A DNA stretch of 64,000 nucleotides. Origin: Malaya genurostris. Its lineage: Eukaryota; Arthropoda; Insecta; Diptera; Culicidae. Shown in pieces: positions 63,736 through 64,000 of this stretch. The stretch is from positions 36,248,516 to 36,312,515 of the forward strand of contig NC_080572.1 in the NCBI RefSeq assembly GCF_030247185.1, in the 5' to 3' direction. The translations under genes and the position numbers were made by a program. Below the pieces are notes generated by a model that made no database searches, was not told the origin of the DNA, and saw only the letters and a list, made by a program, of their open reading frames with translations. The number at the start of each line of letters is the position of its first letter. Position 1 is the first letter of the stretch.

Positions 63736-63793
63736 TGCTCTCCCTATCTCTTTCTCGTCTACAGCTCTACCGCACTCGTTGCTGGAAGTATGG

Positions 63794-64000
63794 GACCCAT
63801 CATCATCATTGCAGCGTACTGTCCCAAACAAATCAATCTTCGAGATGGTACGTGTGCATCATTGAAGCGAGATCTAGCTATGCTCACTCGACGACAGAAC
63901 AAATTCATCATAGCTGAGGACCTGAATGCACGGCATGAGCTGTGGGGAAACAAAAGACAGAATCGAAACGGATTCGTACTTGCCGAAGATTACGAAGCTG
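63794..64000 (+). pseudogene. ORF2 of the Jockey-like LINE, continuation of the endonuclease
   Basis: In one frame 'GPIIIIAAYCPKQINLRDG', then 'FIIAEDLNARHELWGN' (the 'GDLNA' motif with Glu for Gly), then 'GFVLAEDYEA', running off the window. It continues the endonuclease broken at 58177. Because Gly is changed at the conserved motif and a large insertion interrupts it, this copy is dead. Confidence 0.85.

Larger units (their letters stand above)
58178..63793 (+). mobile_element. I-like LINE, copy 2, 3'-truncated, inside the Jockey-like LINE
   Basis: Same 5' end as copy 1, with only scattered substitutions. It ends about 58 bases after the ORF2 stop at 'gttgctggaagtatgg' (63778-63793), a piece that in copy 1 lies eight bases farther on. 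The rest of the 3' UTR and the poly(A) are missing and Jockey endonuclease sequence follows at once. Loss of the 3' end is not the usual LINE truncation, so a later deletion at the junction is likely. Confidence 0.88.

Overview
The window looks like nuclear DNA of a nematoceran fly, most probably a mosquito. It is AT-rich and intron-bearing, one host gene is recognisable, and most of the rest is transposable elements nested in each other: two Ty3/Gypsy LTR elements, two copies of an RNase H-bearing (I-like) LINE, a Jockey-type LINE, a Penelope-like fragment, a hAT element, a MULE, tRNA-derived SINEs and many MITEs. Species cannot be settled from the sequence alone. Host genes supported: calpain-7 (minus strand, 5415-7801), a second and 3'-truncated copy of it, two orphan candidate exons (14671-14846 and 28792-28881, both +), and a histone H2A pseudogene (48280-48537).

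Layout. 1-5.3 kb: repeat fragments, a SINE, and copy A of a retroposon that encodes only an ORF1/Gag-like protein (2152-3576). 5.4-10.9 kb: calpain-7 inside a 2.5-kb tandem duplication (5854-8349 and 8362-10857) whose outer breakpoint lies in the end of a hAT transposon. 10.8-13.4 kb: that hAT element (10803-13028), flanked by an 8-bp target duplication and inserted in a ~167-bp tandem repeat. 15.6-21.1 kb: a decayed Ty3/Gypsy element, LTR to LTR with target duplication, whose 3' end plus flank was later tandemly duplicated. 21-30.4 kb: mostly MITEs, several nested and several with target duplications. 30.8-32.9 kb: copy B of the ORF1-only retroposon, split by a Penelope-like fragment with a GIY-YIG domain. 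33.3-35.7 kb: a decayed FLYWCH-MULE transposase split by a MITE. 37-46.2 kb: two halves of one broken gene of an uncharacterised family, separated by an intact Ty3/Gypsy element (38410-43715) and another repeat. 47-49 kb: histone-cluster debris. 49.3-64 kb: a full-length I-like LINE, then a Jockey-like LINE split by a second, nearly identical copy of the I-like LINE.

How the parts relate. The order of nesting gives relative ages. The hAT insertion predates the calpain duplication. The ORF1-only retroposon predates the Penelope insertion. The Jockey element predates the SINE and the second I-like LINE. The youngest elements look like the 38.4-kb Ty3/Gypsy element (LTRs differ at about three positions) and the two I-like LINEs (intact ORFs). 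The most novel-looking item is the ORF1-only retroposon. It occurs twice, each time with clear ends and its own target duplication, and it shares its 3' tail with the autonomous I-like LINE in the same window, so it may be mobilised by that LINE's enzyme.
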